This document shows, piece after piece, positions 36,401 through 49,747 of a stretch of DNA of 64,000 nucleotides. The notes under the pieces are model-generated. The model was not told where the DNA came from. It ran no database searches and was given only the letters and a program-made list of their open reading frames with translations. A program made the position numbers and the translations under genes. The stretch is from Quillaja saponaria. Taxonomy: Eukaryota > Streptophyta > Magnoliopsida > Fabales > Quillajaceae. The stretch is taken from contig CM055613.1 in NCBI GenBank assembly GCA_029379385.1, forward strand, positions 17,440,001-17,504,000. The letters are read 5' to 3'. How positions within the stretch are numbered: position 1 is the first letter of the stretch; every line of letters begins with the position of its first letter.

Positions 36401-39400
36401 AAAGATGATATGCATTCTCTCAGAAAATAAATCACATGGCGGTCAAACAAGCAAGGATTGAAAAATTGGGACCAATAGGCTCAAAGTCACAAGGTTGAGC
36501 TAACTCAACTTCCAAAAATAGTATAAAAAATAATCGAGTCAAGGTGCCAAACAAGAAAAAATTGGGTCATCCATGCAACTCATAGGTTAGGATTTCCAAT
36601 ACTTCAAAAATTACAAAATTGTTTATGAAGCTTGTCTAACCAGGGGAGAATGATGTTGGACATCATGATAACAGTCATGGAAACTAATATTCATGGAAAT
36701 TACTCTAATGAATTATGATTAGGTGATATGGTTTGAAATCAAGTAATATTTTTTTATAGGAAAAGAAGCTTTATTGAGAAAGAAGTGAGAAACAGAAGGG
36801 AGGACAAGTCCTCTAAAAAATAAATAAAAAAATAGTAAATAAAGATACAGTCTGAAATTAACAAAGCATAGCATGAAAAATTCTCACATTTTGTTCCAAC
36901 CATACTTCCCAAATAACTACAAAAAATCACATCTCCACAAACATTTTACATCATTTTTCCCTTGAAACTTCGATAGCGAATCATCAAAAGATCATGCAAA
37001 GAATCCAAACATATCCAAGGAATGTGAAAATGTCAAATAGTATACACCAGAGAGTCCAAACAAAAGGTCAATGAAGAAATAGATGTTTATTGGTCTCATT
37101 ATTTCAGAAACACATTACACAAATATATGGGATAATGCCTTCGAAGGTCTTCTGATCTGCAGCCAATTATTAGTATTGACTCTTCTAAGAACAGCTAACC
37201 AAACAAAAGCCTTAACCTTAGATGGAACCTTTAGTCTTCTAAATAAAATTGTCAAGTGGAAATGGGAAGTAATCTAGATCCCACACAAGGAAACTGTAGA
37301 AAGTACGACTTTTGATTTAGGGATTTAAAAATTTAGATCAATTAGGTTTTTCAGGGGGAGTAAATTAGAGAAATATCTTATCTGGCTTTCCCTAGGTTAA
37401 AAGCATATTATGTGAATTCCATTCAGACTGGATTATGAATTTATAATTGATTATGAATACTTTCCCAAGAGGCAGATTCTCATTCCTGCTCAAGTGCGTC
37501 TTGTAGTAAAGCTCCCTTCATTATCCCTTTCTTGTCCCTATTCTCTCTCTTTGACACCCTCTCTTTATTATGCATACTGTATATATGTAAAAGATTTTAT
37601 TTCATTTTTGTAAAGATTCCATGTATTTACCTAATCTTTTGTAGGATTCAGGATGTTTCCAAACATTTTAAAAATATTCTCTTTTCCATATTCAAACTGA
37701 GGAAAAGATCCTACTGAAATGATAATTCTTTTCATGCTACAGCAACTTAGAGAAGAGGTAACTGACTTAAGTAAAACTACAGAGAAAAACAGAAAGTAAA
37801 CATGATTGCAAAGTACCTGGACCATCGGGTATTTTTTCTCTTCAGCACTTAAAAACATACCAGAGCTTGTCCTAACTTCGCTCTTGATTCCCTGAGAATG
37901 AGTACATAAAAAACATGTTAATCTTAATTAAATCAAATAAACAGTTAGCATGTACTTGTTTAGCATCTTAAATTCGTGTTTAATCAACTAAATTCGAAAG
38001 CTGGGCCATTAAGCTATTTCCGCCAGCTACGGCAGTCCATGATACGCTCATCGGGCTCTTCGTTAGGAAGAATCCTTGTACTTGGCCCCTTCCCTCCATC
38101 TGCTATGAGATAACTGTCCATTTGACGGAAAAGCCATGTAGGAGTTCAGATCCCTAGTTATTGATTTCATACCAACATCTCTGTCTGAATGGTGGAATCC
38201 CCAAGTTCAACCTTCCCCACTACTTGTATTGATGAAACTATAACTGTTTTATCATCCTCGAGAGTTACACTGGCCTAAACAACCAAAAAGATTTAAGATT
38301 ACAGCTAATTTCCCACCTCACCAAATGAACTCACCTAGTAACCTGCACACTCAACGATCAAAACTCTCTTAACCCTCTCTAAACACTTAGTCACCCCAAC
38401 AAGGATTCTAAACAAGAAAAGGAATAAGAATACTAAATAGAAAAGCAAAATTGTAACTATCATTAATAAAAACAGTATGTTTGACTCATAATATATTTTT
38501 AGTTAAAAATAGCAACATAAACTTTAGTTTTCACATAACGAACCCCTTCCTTTTGAAAATAACCTTGATATAATAGTTTCTGGTGAATGTCAACAACAAA
38601 CATAAGATAAGTTACTGCTTTCAACTCAAATATAATCATATAGTAATTGTCACAATGTACCCACGCATCCCAAATGTGTCCAAACGACTTTGGCTTGACT
38701 ATTCAAAATAAATTAAGGAAGCTATATTCAAAATCAATGGACTATTTATGACATTTTTAATGTGAAGCACTATGCCAAGTTTCTTGCACATACCCTCCTT
38801 CATATTTTTACTTTTCCCTATTAAAAGTTGAAATTAAAACACGGAAAAGAACAAATGCATAGGACAATCCTCTCACTCTCTTCTCTCTTGTTCTTCTATC
38901 TGACTACTCAACAACTGTCATCTAATGCCGATTGTAGTAAGGAGAGACATATGTTGTCAAGAGTTGATGCGCCATAGAGTAGTAATATGCAATGTTGGTG
39001 GTCAAGGATGAGGCAATGGACCAAGATAGCAGGTGGAAGCAAGGTGGTGGTCATGATGTTAGTGGATTGAGAAGGTTGGCATAAATCAGATTGTGATAGG
39101 CCCGAGTAACTGGGTTTCACAGGTTCACATAAAAAATGTAAATTTTGAAGGCCAGCAAGGCCTTTGTGAGAACCAATTTTGGCTATTGTGATTGTGTGGA
39201 TCTGTCAAGCATTAACTTTTTATTTTAAAATTAAGAAGTAAACCTCACTCTTATTTTTAGTTAAATAATGAACTGGAAACATCTTAACCATTTCTTTAAT
39301 AAGAAAAGAGAATTTACTAGAAAGAGAGAAGAACATGGGCAGGGAAAAAACAAGACAAGAAAAAAACTAGTTTAATAATGGTTTCCAATCTCACTTTATA

Positions 39401-42400
39401 TCAGAAAGAGAAATACCTTGAAAGGCCCCAACAGCTGAACACCCATCTAAACCTTTTCTAAGCGCCTAATACTTGAGAATTAACAAGCTTTACCCCTCTG
39501 GAGTTCCTTGGAACACGACAGAAACAACATCCAGGGGTTTGGGTGGGGGAGGGATGTGGGAGGAGATTGGATTTTGAGGCCCCAAGTCCCATGTTCAATG
39601 TAATTGTTACAAGTGTACTTGGTATTCTCACTTAATGGGAGATGTTTGCTCTAAGATTTTAGGGACTTTTCCACTAAGTCGCCAACGATATGTTAGTCAT
39701 TGATTGCTTTTTTATCATTTAGATTTTCAATTTATTTGGTGGCTATTAGTTTAGTTTCTGGGCCTGTTGGTTACATTTTTTTCCTATCTAATTAAATTGT
39801 GAGTAGAGTAATGGGAAGCCTTGATTAGTTCTAGGTCTTTGAATCTCTCAAAAGTTTGTAGTTTCCCTTGAAATAAACTAGCTCACTTATCCTTTTTCCT
39901 TTGTGTTCTTACTCAGTTCAAACTCTAACTAAAACAGGGAAATACAAGGAAAATACCCACAAACAACAGAATACACCCAATCAACAACTTGTTAAGGTCT
40001 TACAGGAAAAATCCCTAAATTCTTAGAGCACACATCTCAGACTAAGTGAAAACACCAAGCATGTATATAACAGTAATATAGCAGCTTTATGTCCTTGCAT
40101 TATTCAAAAGTTATGACAATTTTATTCTTTTGAGCAATCTCACATGCATGGAGCAAGTGCCAAAAAAGGCTACTATGTTAAAATTACAAACTTCTATTAT
40201 AGTTTATACTTGTGTTCTTAAATGGTTCTTATTTTTAGACATAAATAGACAACCCAAGCCCCATGATGCCAATGACAACAAAATGAAGTGAGTTACAAAA
40301 ACTCACCATAGTTGATAGGGATATAAGTGCAATTTTTCTTTTAAATACTCAAGGTGAAAATGATAAAAAGTCCTAGTGAAAAATTAACAGGAACTGAAAG
40401 TTCACATGTACCTTCCCTGTTTTGGCATCCACTACAGTTGAAATTTGGAGGCGAGGTCGGGCTATAGCTCTAAGATAATCACATTCCTGTGAAGATCATA
40501 AATAATATACTGCTTAACATAAACCAAGTGATTTCTCATATTTAGTAGATGTAACCAAACTCAATGCACAAAGTAAACAAGAGCCTAACAATCTATAGTA
40601 ACAGCACATCTGATATTCACATCCAACAAAAATCAACTTAGTATCTCTGTAATCTTAACCTTATATAATTAGATGAAGTCAAGAACCATCATACTAATAG
40701 GAAACCTTATAAAAAAAAGACTGCATACACTACCTCCATGCTAAGAAAGTTGTGTAGTAAAATAATTCGCGGTGACCAATTAAGCACTTCAGGCTTGACC
40801 TACACCAACAAATTAAAAAAAGGGAAACATGTTAACTATTAAACAAGGAAATGGATTCCCTTTGCCCCACCTGGAAGGGAAAAAGAGTAAGAATATAAGT
40901 ACAGAAACATTTTCAATCAAAAAAAGAACTCTGCAACATAAATCTGAGGAGTAGACTGAAGATTAAAAGAGAAATATGATGGTTCAGATTAATTAGTTGA
41001 AGCAATGCATATTGAAACCAAATCTAAGCTATAAAATGAAATACTTGTCATTTGTACATGCATGGGGGAAGAGATAGCGAAAGAGGGTGCAAACTCATGA
41101 TACACTATCAGCCTTAACCTTTTGGGTTCGAGCTTGTTCACTACCGTGTATTTGGGTCTTTACTTGGTGGACTCTCCGGCGTCTCTCTCCCCAAATTTGG
41201 TATCAAAACCCACAGTCCCAATGTGCTAATTAGTGAACTCAAGTGCTGACTCTATTGTGATTTGTGAAACATGATGGACCATGAGAAGGCATGTGTGACT
41301 AGATGAGAAGTAACTTTTGTGCACAGATGTGTGGGCCCTCAATGTAGTAGTAAGATACCAACAGATAAAGGGCAACCCATGGTAGCATGGAGGCAGAGTC
41401 ATGGTCATGGTCCCACATGTGAAAATGGGGAGATTTGTTGAGGTTTCCCATATGAGGTATGATATCAATTAGTCCCACAACGGAATAAGTGGTATCATTG
41501 AAGGACATACAGATGGTGGTGGACTCTAAGTCTGAACCTACAAGTTTTAAGATTTTGGCCTTGTGCTTGTTCATGGTCATGGTCCCACATGTGAAAATGG
41601 GGAGATTTGATGAGATTTCCCATGTGAGGTATGATATCAATTAGTCCCACAACGGAATAAGTGGTATTATTGAAGGACATATATATAGTTGTGGGCTCTA
41701 AGTCTGAACCTACAAGTTTTAAGATTTTGGGCTCAAGCTTGTTCATTACCCTACAAGCGACCTTTATTTGGTAGGATCCCCAATGCGCCTCTCCCCCAAC
41801 AAAAGCCAAAATACCATTCATAAAACAATACATGGAATAATTTTGATACCTAAATCCATTTCTTTTAGTTTAGAAAATGCTTGTGAGAATTTTTAATAAA
41901 AGAGAACCAGTAGAAATTCTTTGAGACAATTATAATGGCTCATGAGGCTTAGCTGCTTAATCTTTTGGGTGAACTGGTTATCTGATATGGTAACAGAGCA
42001 TTATCAAACAAGTATTCAATAGCATGCCCTCACATCACTCAATCTCATAATAAAAGAATTTAAGCACAAGGTAGCAGTAGGAATTGTGCTTTGTCCAAAC
42101 TTTCAAGTCCAATGGACTGTCGGCCAGAAAATGTGTACTTGGGGTTAATCCTGAATTATGGAAAGGTTAAGAGTTATTATTGCAATTTTGGAATAAGTTA
42201 AGAGACACTTAATCTGAAAATTAACATACATGGCCTCATATCCTTAGAGGAGAGACGCACATGGAGGCCAAGTATAAATATCTTTGTGCGGACACCAATA
42301 TATTTTTTTCATATTCCAGCTACCCTATACTTTTTTCAGTGAAAGATTAGAGCAAAGCGTAGTCTTCAGAAGAGGAAAACTAGGGATTGTATATTCTAAG

Positions 42401-45400
42401 ATTCTTAAACAAGGGAATGTGATGCAACAGGTGAATGATTATAGTTTATTGGTTTCCTGCCAAAGAAAAAACAGAACATTTCTACTCTGCTTATTGTTTT
42501 GGATAAGAAACTTCAGACCCTTCTACATGTTCCATATTCCAATCTAATAAATGCTTGTGATTTTATTTAGATAAGTACAATTAGATGTTGTAAATATTTT
42601 ACTTATTTAATTTTAGCAATCATACATTTTCTCGGCATGAAAACAGAAACTATGCAGCTAGTTTAATCCTGGCTTAAAATAATACTTTCATCTTATTGTA
42701 ATAAGCATAAGACGGTCAACAAAAGGAAAACAACAAGACCAAAAGAAATGAGAAACAATTAAATGACATACATATCCAATGCGTAAAACTTGTGCTTCCT
42801 TGTCATTGTCCCAATGTGACATACCTGCAATAAAAATGCCTCCTTCAAAATCTGCAAACTAACTTCATAAACTACAACTTGTCGAACACAGGCCTTATAA
42901 CATTAAAGTAAACATTTACAACACAAAATTCAAGATAAATGCACATATATGTATGTAGAACACACATATACATCTCATTTACTTATTTATTAACATTTCT
43001 GTTCTAATTTATCACCTCCCAACATACATCATTATTAACAGAGCCATTATTCCTAATTTCCTATTACCAACCATAGCAGATCCAAATACAAGCTTATAAC
43101 AATAAGAAGGAATGTTTCTCCATCAACTTTGAATTTGTTTGGCTGGAATCTTTGCTCTTCTTCTTTGTTTTTGTTTATTTCTTGTTTCCTTTATCTATAC
43201 TTGTTGTGTATGTGTGTTAAGGGTAATAAGGGTGTTTGGGTAATAACCCTTGTCTAGTATATATACTAGGATGTACATACTTTGAATATGATGAATATAC
43301 TTTGATTCACTCAACTCATCATGGTATCAGAGCCAAAACCCTAATCTCTGCTAGGACCTCCGTTGACCGCCGCAGAGCCGCCGTTGACCACCGCAGAGCC
43401 GCCGTTGACCGGCGCCGGCGCCGCCGTGTACGGCACTTCCGGCGACTTTTTCAGGATTGAAGACCACAGGCAGATTCGCCTCGAGAAGACGAACAAAACC
43501 CCCAGGTTTTCGTCTCCATCTGCTGCGGTTTCAGAGGTCTATTTTGCCTCTTTTGAGTTCGTGACCTAACTCGGAATTCTTCAATTCCGGCCGTGTTAAG
43601 CAGCTGTCTCCCTCCTTCAGGCCCTCGGTGACTTCGAGTGGAATAGGAGAGGGGATTTCGAGGGTTGCTTGGGAGGAAAAACCTGGTTTTTTGGAGAAAG
43701 AGCTCACAGACCCGATTCTCCTAGGTGCGGGTACTGTTTCTCGAATCTGTTTGGATGATCTTGTTGCCTGCAGGTACTTCTGAGTTCTGGGTAGTGTTCT
43801 GGAGGTATTGTTGAGAGGGTTGGGTGTTTTGTTGATTGTGTGGGTGGTGGGTGTTGAGTTCTCTGTATTTTAGTTCATCCAGTGCTGGTTTTCTTTGCTG
43901 ATTTCTCTACTTAAGCATGTCAGAGGAAGTTGTTAGTCCTGGGAATGGCAGTAGTGGGAGTAGGAGTAGAGTTGGAATCTCTAACGATAATCCTTCCCTC
44001 CAAATTAGCCCGATGAAGTTTGATGGCAACAATTTCTTGGCTTGGTCTCGCTCGTGCCTATTATTTATTCAGGCACGTGGGTTGTATGGTTATGTTATTG
44101 GTAGCAAAAGGAAACCAGCTGATGGAGATCCATTATTGGAGTCATGGATTTCGGAAAACTCCTTAGTGATGTCGTGGTTGATTAACTCTATGCAACCACA
44201 AATCTCCCGTGGTTATTTGTTACTTGATTCTGCTGATAAGATGTGGACAGCTTTGTGCCAAACTTATTCTCAAGTTGGAAATGATATTCAAGTCTTTGAG
44301 CTTAGGAAGAAGCTCCATGAGACTAAGCAGGGAGAATTGACTATTGCTCAGTACTTTGCTGAACTGAGTGGTTTATGGCAAGAGTTGGATTACTATCAGG
44401 AGTATCAGCCAGTACATCCTGCGGATGCAGCTTCTTACAAGAAGGTGGTGGATAAGGAGAGAGTGTATGATTTCTTGGCTGGACTTAATCTTGAGTATGA
44501 TCAGATTAGAGTTCAGGTTTTGGGAAGAGATCCTTTTCCAAATCTGAGGCAGACATATGCTTATGTACAACAGGAGGAGAGTAGGAGGATAGCTATGCTT
44601 CATGTAGTAACTCGTGAGAGATCTGCAATGGTAGCAACTCCTATTCCAAAAGAATCTAAAGGAGTGCATACTAGAGGGATTGAGATTGCAAGGGGTAGTG
44701 ATAAGGATGACTTGCAGTGTGATTATTGTGGTAAGACTCGTCATACTAGAGACACATGTTGGAAGTTACATGGTCGTCCTACTAGAGGCAGAGGTGGCAG
44801 GTTTGTAGGACCGCCTAGATCACGAGCTCATGTCTCTGACACTGTTGAGTCATCACCTTCTACGGAATCAAGTGCACTTAATCCTGAAGAAATGCAGCAT
44901 CTTAGGCGTCTGATGGCAAAACTTGATGGTTGTCCTTCCACTTCAGCTGCATCTTCTCATCATGCCTCTTCTCATCATGCCCTTGGCACTCATTCCACCA
45001 CAGATTCAGAGCCTTGGATCATTGATTCTGGAGCCTCCGACCATATGACTGGTACTTCTAGAAATTTTTCTACTTATTTCCCTTGTTCTGGTAAAGACAA
45101 GGTGAGGGTAGCCGATGGCTCCTTGTCCACTATTTCTGGGAAAGGTTCTATTCAGTGCACTCCTACCTTACCATTGTCTTCTGTTCTTCACGTTCCTAAA
45201 TTTTCCATGAATCTCTTGTCAATTAGCTCAATCACTAGAGACTTAAATTGCCAAGCTATATTTGATTCTTGTTGTTGTAAATTTCAGGAACTGGGAACAG
45301 GAAGAACGATTGGCTATGGTAAAGAGCAAGATGGGCTATACTTATTGGAATATGGTCCTAGTATTTTGGCAAACACAGTTGGCACAGTTGCTTCTAGTCA

Positions 45401-48400
45401 ATCTCTTCAGAGTAGTGCTTCTATTACTTCTCAACAGCAGTTAGTTCAGTGGCATCGCCGTTTAGGACACCCATCTTTTTTGGTTCTAGGAAACATGTTT
45501 CCAGACTTACTTAAGCATTGTACTATGAACAATTTGCTATGTGATGCCTGTGAATTTGCTAAACATAAGCGTGCTTCTTATCCTTTATTGAATAATAAAA
45601 GTACTACTCCTTTTGCTCTTATTCACTCTGATGTTTGGGGTCCTAGTCGTGTTGTATCTTTATCTGGTTACAAGTGGTTTGTTACATTCATTGATTGTTT
45701 TAGTCGCACTACCTGGGTGTACTTATTGCGTGCTAAAAATGAAGTATTCACTTGTTTTCAGATGTTTCATAAACTTGTCTGTACACAGTTTGATTGTAAA
45801 GTTAAGATTTTAAGGAGTGATAATGGTACAGAGTATACAGAGGGTAATTTTCAGAAATATCTTCGGGATCATGGCATAATGCATCAAACTAGTTGTGTTG
45901 ACACCTCGGCTCAGAATGGTACAGCTGAACGCAAAAATCGACATCTTTTGGAGGTAGCACGGTCCCTCATGTTTACTATGAATGTCCCTAAGGCTTATTG
46001 GGGAGATGCAGTTCTCTCTGCAGCTTATCTCATTAACCGTATGTCTCTTCGGACTCTTGATTTTAACACCCCTCTGGATGTTCTTCAAGGTAATTGTTCC
46101 TTTGTGGTTCCTCCTAAAGTATTTGGTTGTGTTTGCTTTGTTCATGAGCACGGAAAGAACATCAGTAAGCTTGATCATCGAGCACTGAAATGTATATTTA
46201 TTGGGTACTCTGCCACTCAGAAGGGATACAAATGCTACCATCCTCCTACTAGGAAGACTTATGTTAGCATGGATGTCACTTTTCATGAATCCAATCCTTA
46301 TTTCTCCACGACACCTTTTCAGGGGGAGAGTAATAGTGAGGAAGAGGTGTCTTATGGTAGTAAGGGGGAGTGGCTACCTGAGTTGTTAATAGAGGACAGA
46401 ATGAAAGAGAAGGAAGATGAAGCAAAACAGGATGAGAGTATACTGGAAGAAGAGAGGAATAATGAGATTCATACGAGGCTAGCAAAGCCGGATTTGCTTA
46501 AGTATAGCCGCAGATGTAGACAACATGGAAAAATAGCCATCGAACCTGCTTTACCTAGCCAAGAGTTCTCTCCAGACCCAGCTTCCATGCCGGTACATCC
46601 TTGTAAGTCTCCTGATGCTATTCCTTCTTCAAATACACCTCATGATTCTCCTGTCATTGATGATACTAATCTTCCTATTGCAATTAGAAAAGCAGTTAGG
46701 ACTTGTACTCATCATCCTATCTCTAATCATGTCTCATATAAATCTTTGTCTCCATCATATAGAGCATTTGTCTCCACTCTGTCTTCTGTGTCTATTCCAC
46801 AGGATTGGAAAGAAGCTCTTGCTGATCCTAAATGGGAGGATGCAATGGTTGAGGAAATGAAAGCCTTATCCAAGAATGATACTTGGGAGCTTGCTAGTCT
46901 CCCTCATGGAAAACGAGCTGTTGGTTGTAAATGGGTCTTTACCATTAAGAGAAAAGCTGATGGGACGATTGAGAGATATAAAGCGAGACTTGTTGCAAGA
47001 GGATTCACTCAAACTTATGGGGTGGATTATCAAGAAACATTTGCTCCTGTTGCCAAGATGAATTCTATCAGAGTTCTTATCTCTTGTGCAGCAAATCTTG
47101 GTTGGGACTTACAGCAATTGGATGTAAAGAATGCGTTCTTGCATGGAGATCTTGCTGAGGAAGTCTATATGGAGATCCCTCTAGGCTTCTCATGTCAAAA
47201 GACTGAAGGGAAGGTATGTAAGCTGAAGAAGTCCTTGTATGGTCTCAAACAGTCACCCCGAGCCTGGTTTGATAGATTTCAGAAGGCGATGATTTCTTTT
47301 GGATACCAACAAAGCAATGCTGATCACACAATGTTTGTAAAACACTGTCATGGGAGGATTACTATCCTTATTGTCTATGTTGATGATATAGTTGTGACAG
47401 GTGATAACCCTGCAGAGGTATCTAAGTTGAAAAGTCATCTTGCCAAGGAATTTGAAATCAAGGATTTAGGGAAGCTATGTTACTTTCTTGGGATTGAAGT
47501 TGCTCATTCAGACAGGGGTATCTTTCTATCTCAAAGGCAATATGTCCTTGATTTGCTTGAAGAGACAGGTATGCTTGGATGTAGGCCTGCAACTACACCT
47601 ATTGAGACAAACCACAAGTTACAAAGTGGAGATGGAGAATATGTTGATAGAGAGAGATATCAACGACTGGTTGGAAGGCTAATTTATCTATCTCATACTC
47701 GTCCAGACATAGCTTATGCTGTTAGTGTGGTTAGCCAGTTTATGCATGACCCTCGTTCCGACCATTTGGATGCAGTTCATCGTATATTGCGATACCTGAA
47801 ATCTGCACCTGGGAAGGGACTTCTCTTTGAAAACAATAGAAGCTTGAAACTAGAAGCCTATACAGATGCAGATTGGGCTGGATCACTTGATGATAGAAGG
47901 TCTACTTCAGGATATTGCACATTTGTTGGTGGGAACTTAGTGTCATGGAGAAGTAAGAAGCAGACTGTGGTTTCTAGATCTAGGCTGAAGCAGAATACAG
48001 AGCGATGGCCCACGGGACTTGTGAGTTGTTATGGCTTAAGAAGTTGATGGAAGAGCTCAGATTATCTTGGGAAAAGCCTCTTCTGCTATATTGTGACAAT
48101 ACCGCTGCAATCAATATAGCACACAATCCAGTCCAGCATGATCGTACAAAACACATTGAAATTGATAGACATTTTATTAAAGAGAAACTAGACTCTCGTC
48201 TCATTTGTATACCATTTGTAAGATCTGAAAGCCAATTGGCCGATATCTTTACAAAAGGACTTAGTAGTTTAGTTTTTCATTCTATTGTTTGCAAGATGGG
48301 CATGAGAGATATTTATGCACCATCTTGAGGGGGAGTGTTGTGTATGTGTGTTAAGGGTAATAAGGGTGTTTGGGTAATAACCCTTGTCTAGTATATATAC

Positions 48401-49715
48401 TAGGATGTACATACTTTGAATATGATGAATATACTTTGATTCACTCAACTCATCAATACTATATATAGAAGCATGAATGTGTCAAGAGTTGCAAAAACTT
48501 TTCATTACCGTTAATTAAATATCTTCAGTTTGAAATGCCGAATTTATCATTAGAATGGAGATTAGCTATTCTGCTACTCTACTTCACGCCTCCAATTCTC
48601 ATATACCGTTAAATCAGCTTGCAGTGTCCTCTTCACTTCTTTGTTCTTTCAGCTTCAAATTTCTTCTTGTTACTTTTGAATTTGTGAATATTGTTTATTG
48701 CATAAATGGTTGTGGCATATATACAGAACAAAGGATACAATTTTCGTTTTCCAACTTGACGTTGTTAGCAACAAATAAGATTTATTGTATGGAGCACAAA
48801 TTGTGGCCTATCAGATGTCCACTCCCTGTTTATCAACTAACTAGCCAATTCATTATACAAGAACTATTGCAAATAAGTAATTTGTTTTGTGACATAAACA
48901 GCAATAGCTTCTGCCCCTTTCAGGCTTCCTCCCCGAGAATATATTCTTTGAAGAAAAAGGAAAAAAAAAAAAAAAAAAGGAGTATATTGTTTAATGTCCA
49001 TCTCACAATCTTGGTAAGTTTGTAGTTAGGAAGCAATACTGGTTTGGATGAGTTATACTAGAATAACTTAGTAAGTATATTTTTGTTCTTTTTGTCGCTG
49101 TGCATAGTACAAACAACTTAGTTGTAAGAGTTTTCATCACATCTAAGACTGGACTAAAATTCTTCAATTAAATCATTTTTGTTTTGTTTTTCTGGTACAT
49201 AGGAAAACTGAAGCATTTATTCTGGGAGAGTGGTATTACATAAACTTTCTTTTGGATGCAGTAAAACTCAAAATCCGTTCCATGTGTTTTGGATAATCAT
49301 CAAAAATGTAAGTCACAGTGCTGTTTTAATTATATATATATATAGAGAGGTTTTTTCTTTGTTTTTTCCTATGTCAAATTTTGTCTATAAGCTTTTGTTT
49401 TGCTCATCAAAAGTGATTTTTGGATAAAATTCCAAATAACTTTACCCTAATTTTCCCAAGTTTTTGTAGGATTCATAATGTTTTCAAACACCCCCAAGTT
49501 AATGTATGAGTAAGAGCTTTCAGTATCCCTATTGCACACATAGGTATGTATGTTAATAACATCTACATGATAATAGAAGATCTAGTTGCTGTAGCACTGA
49601 TCATTTAGTAGGCTACAGGGATATGCGGAATATAAAATCTGATGACAATTATTTACTTACAGATAGATATAGCGTCAGTTGTTCTACATATATACATGTA
49701 CACATACATAAATAT

Positions 49716-49747
<32 letters not shown>

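Larger units (their letters stand above)
43202..48455 (+). mobile_element. Ty1/copia retrotransposon with identical 120-bp LTRs
   Basis: Complete element in P4H intron 3, antisense to the gene. LTRs 43202-43321 and 48336-48455 are identical, begin TG and end CA, and the target duplication ATACT (43197-43201, 48456-48460) is perfect. The primer site TGGTATCAGAGCC follows the 5' LTR directly, and GAGGGGGAG lies against the 3' LTR. Identical LTRs mean recent insertion, although 120 bp gives little resolution. The internal 595-bp leader contains three 21-bp GC-rich repeats at 43360-43422. The single gag-pol frame is nearly intact. Confidence 0.97.

Noticed and set aside
41226..41833. Three overlapping minus-strand frames of 80-113 codons with similar sequence
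   Set aside because: They arise from the 172-bp tandem repeat itself; similarity among them reflects duplication, not a gene family.
44373..46485. Antisense and off-frame ORFs over the copia polyprotein
   Set aside because: Shadows of the 1,376-codon gag-pol frame.
48555..49025. 156-codon plus-strand frame in intron 3
   Set aside because: Low-complexity end with a poly-Lys run from a poly(A) tract and no domain; antisense to the P4H transcript in non-coding DNA.
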